From contig JAACJM010000003.1 in the NCBI GenBank assembly GCA_013368315.1, forward strand, positions 1,116,001 through 1,180,000: a stretch of DNA of 64,000 nt, given 5' to 3'. This document shows positions 59,251-64,000 of this stretch, one piece after another (position 1 is the first letter of the stretch; every line of letters begins with the position of its first letter). Under the pieces are notes generated by a model, which was not told the origin of the DNA, made no database searches, and saw only the letters and a list, made by a program, of their open reading frames with translations. The translations under genes and the position numbers were made by a program. This stretch comes from Tetrapyrgos nigripes (lineage: Eukaryota; Basidiomycota; Agaricomycetes; Agaricales; Campanellaceae).

Positions 59251-60602
59251 ATGGCTTCCTTCGTCAGGTCTGGCAAAAAGGTGACTAGACGCGTTTGCTC
59301 AAGTGATATTGTGCTCAGTCTCTTCCCAGATTGTAGCCATCGGCAGGAACTACGCAGAGCATATCAAGGAACTGTCAAACACTGCTCCAAAAGAACCATT
59401 CTTCTTCCTCAAGCCAACCACTAGTTATCTTACTTCTGGAGGCCAAGTCGAGATTCCTTCGGGCATTCTTGCGCATCATGAAGGCAATTCTTGTTCCGTC
59501 AATCAAATATATACTCTTGACACTGTACTCTCCTCCAGTCGAACTTGGACTAATCATAGGCAAACGTGGCCGTGACATCTCGCAAGCAAATGCCGAAGCG
59601 CATATTGCTGGTTATAGTGAGTACCATCAAAATTTCGTCCCCAGTCCTCTTCTCACCAATTATACAAGCTCTGGCTGTGGATATGACCGCACGGAATCTG
59701 CAAGATCGGGCCAAGAAGAGTGGGTTGCCTTGGTCTGCAGCGAAGGGCTTTGATACGTTCACTCCTATCGGGTCAGTTAACTACGTCCGGAAATATAGTT
59801 ACAGTCTGTGTGTGATCCAAGTTTCGCTTGGATGACAAGGAATGCTTGGGCCTGTTCGCCCCTGGCCAAGCTTCTCATCTCCGCAGACGCTTGACTTTAC
59901 TGTTGTTCTGCGTCGCTGCGCCGCTTCCCTATCCTCGTTTCACTTTCTCGCGGCTTGTCTTACTGACTTGTCTCTTTGCCTTCAGATCCTTCATACCGAA
60001 AGAAAATGTTCTAGACCCTCACAATTTACGCCTTTCATTGAAGGTAAGCTGTATTCGTTATGTTTTCGGTCCATCGACAAAGAGCTGGAAACTAAGCCCA
60101 AGAAATGCCAATGCTAACTATCCTTTATCTGCTCCTCTAGATCAATGGCGCTTTCAAGCAAAATGGTACAACAGCCGACATGATCTTCCGGATTCCCCGC
60201 CTCATTGAACATATATCCTCAATCATGACTTTAGAGGTGGGTTGTCATCAGTCCAACCTTAATCAACTGTACCGATTCCTTCTACGATGTACTCCATTTC
60301 CTTTCTCACTTTTTTGGTTTCATTTCTCGTTCTCATCCTCATACAAATTCCTCGATTTTCTTGCGTCTCAATTAAACCTTTGTTTTTACCTACCTAAAAT
60401 AAAAATAAAAAACTGAATCCACTCCATTTCGTATATTTAGGAAGGCGACCTCGTCCTGACGGGAACTCCTTCGGGCGTCGGCCCTATCACAGCAGGAGAC
60501 AAAGTCGAATGTCTCCTAGCCGACCCAAGTGGAACTGAGCTCGATTCTCTTATCTTTACCGCTGTAGACCGCCAAGGAGGATATCAGTTCAAATCCGAGT
60601 GA
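59251..60602 (+). CDS. Fumarylacetoacetate hydrolase family protein, FAHD1 (acylpyruvase/oxaloacetate decarboxylase) type
   Basis: Exon 1 (59251-59280) encodes [10 protein letters not shown], exon 2 begins at 59330 with [17 protein letters not shown] then [12 protein letters not shown]. The metal-binding core reads [20 protein letters not shown] only if the intron 59484-59538 uses a GC donor (aag-gcaatt) and a cctccag acceptor. Later blocks are [20 protein letters not shown] then [30 protein letters not shown] and [19 protein letters not shown]. About 220 residues, the size of FAHD1. The family hydrolyses acylpyruvates and decarboxylates oxaloacetate with Mg or Mn, usually in mitochondria; the short basic start (SFVRSGKK) is only a weak targeting signal. 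It is convergent with the AtuA-like gene. Confidence 0.9.
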
Positions 60603-61493
60603 TCTGCGTTGTGCAACTGTGGTCCCGAACTCAGTATGAGGGCATGAGGCGTAGGATCTGGCTCAGAAAGCTCAGAATGACTGTTTCAGGATTGATCAAC
60701 TTATGCTCATCGGGGTTGTACGTTTGCGATAACAAATAATAACAGGAACAAGGAATCTTAAGAAATTTCTGTGCTTGACCAAGTTCATTATTACTTAAGT
60801 TCTACCGGATCCGCGGAGGCTCTTGAGGCTCTCTTGGCACTCTTAAAGCCTACTAAGGCCTAAAATTTTACTCTTTACCTTGGTAACCGCTTGGAGAGCC
60901 GCCTGCCTCATTCTCATTCATAGTATCATATCAAACCCAACACCTTGGAGGACGCCAGACATCACTCTGTGACCTGTCTCAAGCCACACGTCATGCATTT
61001 GTCGTGGACATACTACTTCAAATTATCCAAGTTGATTTGGTTGCCACAGGTCCACCAACGAAGTATGTAGACTCAAGCCGTCTGACCAGTCTATACGCCC
61101 GGATCTACACCGAAGCTCCCGACACGGTGGCGCTCACCGAGCCTAGGCCTAAGTATTAGTGATGGCCAAGGAAGTACATAAACTCCAAGTCGACGGATGC
61201 ATTATGTATGTGATGACCAATTTTTTTCTTCCAAGAGCTGCTAGAGCACAAACGTCAACAGTAAGAGTGACGTTCTAAGTAGGTGCCCTATCGTTGTACC
61301 CATCCATGGTGCCTGACCTCAGGACAGTACAGACGTTTTCCCCAAAAAGAGTCGAGACATTCCAGCTAAGTCTAGACCTCCAGCAAGTCTCCAGTCGTTA
61401 CTGGGAAGCCTTCGTCGTGGTCAGTCATATTTTATACCACAACGGACGTCCTTGTAATACAGGATACCAATAGTATTCGAAAGTTTTATGCAA
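60603..61493. other. Intergenic region between convergent genes
   Basis: About 890 bp of 3' flanking sequence of the FAHD1-like and AtuA-like genes. No gene, RNA or transposon end is recognised. Confidence 0.4.
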
Positions 61494-63595
61494 TCACAAA
61501 CGCGACTGTACCAACGGGGCTTGCCCCACCCAAGGCCTATTCAGGAACTTTTCCGGTACATCCACAACCTGCGCCCTCAAAAACTCCCCAACAGCCTTCC
61601 CCAAGCAATCAAGCAAAGATGAGCTGCACGTCCCATCTTCAAGCAGACCGTAGCAAACAAAATGAACAGCCCGAATGCTTGGTATCTCGAACCGTTCGAC
61701 GCGGTACTCGTCCTTCCAATCATCACGGAGGAGTTTGATAAAGGTCTCGACGGTGAAGAAGGATTGTAACCAAGGCCATTCATCATCATGACGAACCCAT
61801 AGTCCGACGTTGGAATTAGCTCCTTTGTCGCCAGAACGGGCTAAGACAATGCTGCCTGACAAAAGTATCAGCGAGCAGAAAACCTTCCAAGAACGGATGC
61901 TGTCATACCTAGAGGAGCTTTACGTGTTGGACCGAAGGAAGTGAGAGAGGTGATGCTCCTTGGACCATAAGACCGTTGTCCACTGAAAGGCTGCGTTTTC
62001 GATACTGGTGCAATCTGTATGACCTCATCGCCAATGTGAGTTTTGACTCGCAGCGAGCTTTGGTCGATTTTTGCTGGGAAGAATATAGTGAAGGGTTTTG
62101 GAACCAATGTACGCGTATCCATGTTCCTAGAGGAGATGTAAGCTCTTCTGTAGTCAAGTCTGGAGGGAGGCATCCATACATGAAGGCTCCAGGGAATGTA
62201 CACATCATCCACCACAACCAATATTTTTGAACCTCTCGGATAGGTTCTGGAGTAGATGCTTGCATGAACAGACGCAGCTGCACCGAAGCTGTCTTCAGGG
62301 ATTGATTTGGCTCGGAAGAGCCGTACTTGTCGATAGTGATCTTGATAAACCTCGCTGGGTCCACAGTGCTAAAAACTTGCTTCTTGAGCAAAGCAAATTT
62401 TTCGTCGATATCGAGTCCCACAGCGTACATAGACAACTCTCCTTGGTAACCCCCAAATGTCTGAACTGCGAGCTTGGCAGTGGGGGGTGGAGGACTGCCT
62501 TTTACGCCAGTGACACGGACACGGTTCTTGCCCACTTGGGTAATCTGAATGTCCTCTAAGCCTGCAGCTACGTCCGGGTTGAGATAGGTGGGTCCTTGTA
62601 TCTCGTAGACGAGCTGGGCAGTGACAGTGTCCACGGTGACAGCACCACTCCTACATCCATCGTGCATCGTCACAATAAACGTCCCATCTGCAGACATTTC
62701 GACGATAGGGAAACCTGGGTCGACGAGATTCGGTATGGACTTGAAGCCGCAAAAGTTACCCCCAGTCGCATAGGCTCCGCATTCGATTATGTGGCCTGCA
62801 ACGAGACTGCCAGCCAGCTTGTCGTAGTCAGTTTCTGACCACCCGTGCCACCTGTAGATTGGCCCGGTCAGCCACATGTTGCAGACGGTCAATGCGTACG
62901 TACGCACCAAAAAGACACGGCCATGACTGCAGTAGCATCACAAATTCGACCACAGATGATGATCTGGGCACCAGCCTCTAGAGCTGCGACAACACCACGC
63001 AAGCCGATGTAGGCATTGGCCGATAGTATTTCCGACTTGACAGTGGACAAATCTTGCTCAGATATGTCGAGATGGGGAAAACGACCTGAGACACTTGCTT
63101 GAGCGACGACCTCTTCCGTCACGCTATCACCCTCGACCCACGCAACTTTCACGTCTGGAAATCCTTTTGCAGCGAACAGCTTCTTGGTTTCTTGATACAG
63201 TCCGAACGTGTTAAAGGCGCCCGCGTCTGTGATGAGTTTAATGCCTTTCTGGGCAATTATTTCGGCGGTGTTCATGTAATCGAGTTGTCCAAGGAAGAAG
63301 GCTTCGTAACCGCGTCTGGAGTCCTCTTTCATCTGGTAGAAGGGTAATTTGTATAAGTGCCATAGAGGATGAAATCATACTGACTTCGAGAGCTCGCCAG
63401 GCTATATTCATTTCCGAAAGGTAATCACCGAAAATGGCATCAACAGGTCCTTCGGTGGCCTGACGATAGAGCTGGTGGAATCCATCTCCAACTGCTCCTG
63501 AACTGAGTGAACAGTCAGATATGAAACGTTTCCTTGACTTGAGTATTCACGCACCAGTTTCCTATGCGTACAGGCCGTTTGCTAGACGTCGTCAT
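61494..63595 (-). CDS. AtuA/DUF1446-like protein (acyclic terpene utilisation family)
   Basis: Start MTTSSKRPVRIGNCSGAVGD, where the GNCSG block is restored by an intron; then GPVDAIFGDYLSEMNIAWRA, YEAFFLGQLDYMNTAEI, LITDAGAFNTFGLY, GLRGVVAALEAGAQIIICGR, ECGAYATGGNFCGFK and LSMYAVGLDIDEKFALLKK. After further exons the C-terminal domain reads GSIVLARSGDKGANSNVGLW, ending LNRPWVGQAPLVQSRL. The main part is the DUF1446/AtuA domain. The C-terminal LARSGDKG...NVG domain is the AtuA-associated partner that bacteria often encode separately, fused here. In Pseudomonas AtuA belongs to citronellol/geraniol degradation, but the reaction is not established. About 600 residues. Confidence 0.85.
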
Positions 63596-63851
63596 CAAAG
63601 AAGAGGTTGAACCAGAGTGATAGAGTATATATACCCAGTCTTCAGCTACCGGCAATCCGGGAGAAGAAAGGAGGTCAGATGGACCGATGCATGTGATGTT
63701 GGAAGAGAGGAGTGCTTAAAATGGAGGCTACAAGGTTTGGAGGATGCAGCTTGCAGTCATGGAATCGTCGTTTATCCTGGATCGGTTTTCACTGCGAGGA
63801 CGAAGATTCTTTGAGATTGAGTTTGTTTAAAATGAAAACGTACGATGAGGC

Positions 63852-64000
63852 TCACCAGATTCCAGACGCACTCTGATCTATGCTCCTAATTGCCTCAGAT
63901 GAGAGGGCTTCGAGTTCTTCTGCATCTGGGTTGAAAGCTTTCGGGTCATTCTCTTCATAGTGATGTCACTGACAGTGAAGAGCTCTGAGGGACAAGGATG
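63852..64000 (-). CDS. C-terminal exon of a gene leaving the window (partial)
   Basis: The minus strand reads NDPKAFNPDAEELEALSSEA then IRSIDQSASGIW and stops at 63852. Upstream, an in-frame TGA near 63968 means an intron must end close by, and the rest lies beyond position 64000. The acidic, helical composition looks coding. No family can be named from about 35 residues. It would be in tandem upstream of the AtuA-like gene, with 256 bp between them. Confidence 0.35.

Noticed and set aside
1..64000. tRNA genes, rRNA, CRISPR arrays and complete transposons
   Set aside because: Scanned for B-box-like ggttcgaa contexts, array periodicity and long terminal repeats by eye. The few ttcga matches lie in coding sequence or lack the rest of a tRNA fold.

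Overview
The window is nuclear DNA of a filamentous basidiomycete, most likely a mushroom-forming agaricomycete. Genes are split by many GT-AG introns of about 50-60 nt, lie on both strands, and include basidiomycete-type families: a sesquiterpene synthase, Kre9/Knh1-like small secreted proteins, and receptor-like single-pass membrane proteins with PPxY tails. No bacterial, organellar, CRISPR or tRNA signal was seen. All gene models below were joined by hand from the sequence.

Layout. 0.9-6.2 kb: a small secreted protein (+), an F-box/WD40 protein (-) and the Hsp90 co-chaperone AHA1 (-), here with a predicted C-terminal membrane anchor. 8.4-13.3 kb: a sesquiterpene synthase (+), a 112-bp tandem duplication, a mitochondrial TMEM69-like (DUF3429) protein (+), a relic and then a second full copy of the small secreted protein (-). 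14-17 kb: decayed or unrecognised coding material. 17.3-19.7 kb: an allantoate/nicotinate-type MFS transporter (+) flanked by a ~160-bp direct repeat and carrying an internal duplication that may be a newly formed intron. 20.4-35.8 kb: two paralogous P4-ATPase flippases (both -), separated by septin CDC10 (-), unknown-family relics and a short Ser/Pro-rich gene (-). 36.3-40.1 kb: FAN1-type nuclease (-). 40.4-47.6 kb: a tandem array of three receptor-like single-pass membrane proteins (all -). 48.6-50.1 kb: a CENP-C/Mif2-like cupin protein without a recognisable CENP-C motif (-). 51.3-56.5 kb: an F-box/ankyrin-like protein (-) and a Sit4-associated SAPS protein (+), divergent with only 51 bp between start codons. 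58.1-64 kb: a tiny single-pass membrane protein (-), a FAHD1-type acylpyruvase (+) with a GC-AG intron, an AtuA/DUF1446-like protein (-), and the end of a further gene leaving the window.

Most genes are housekeeping (ubiquitin ligase adaptors, chaperone, lipid flipping, septin ring, DNA repair, phosphatase regulation) and form no single pathway. The terpene synthase is an orphan: no P450 or other tailoring gene lies next to it. The most unusual stretch is 40.4-50.1 kb. There, three paralogous ectodomain proteins end in divergent cytoplasmic tails, and the third tail looks partly homologous to the neighbouring CENP-C-like protein, sharing two intron positions and phases with it.
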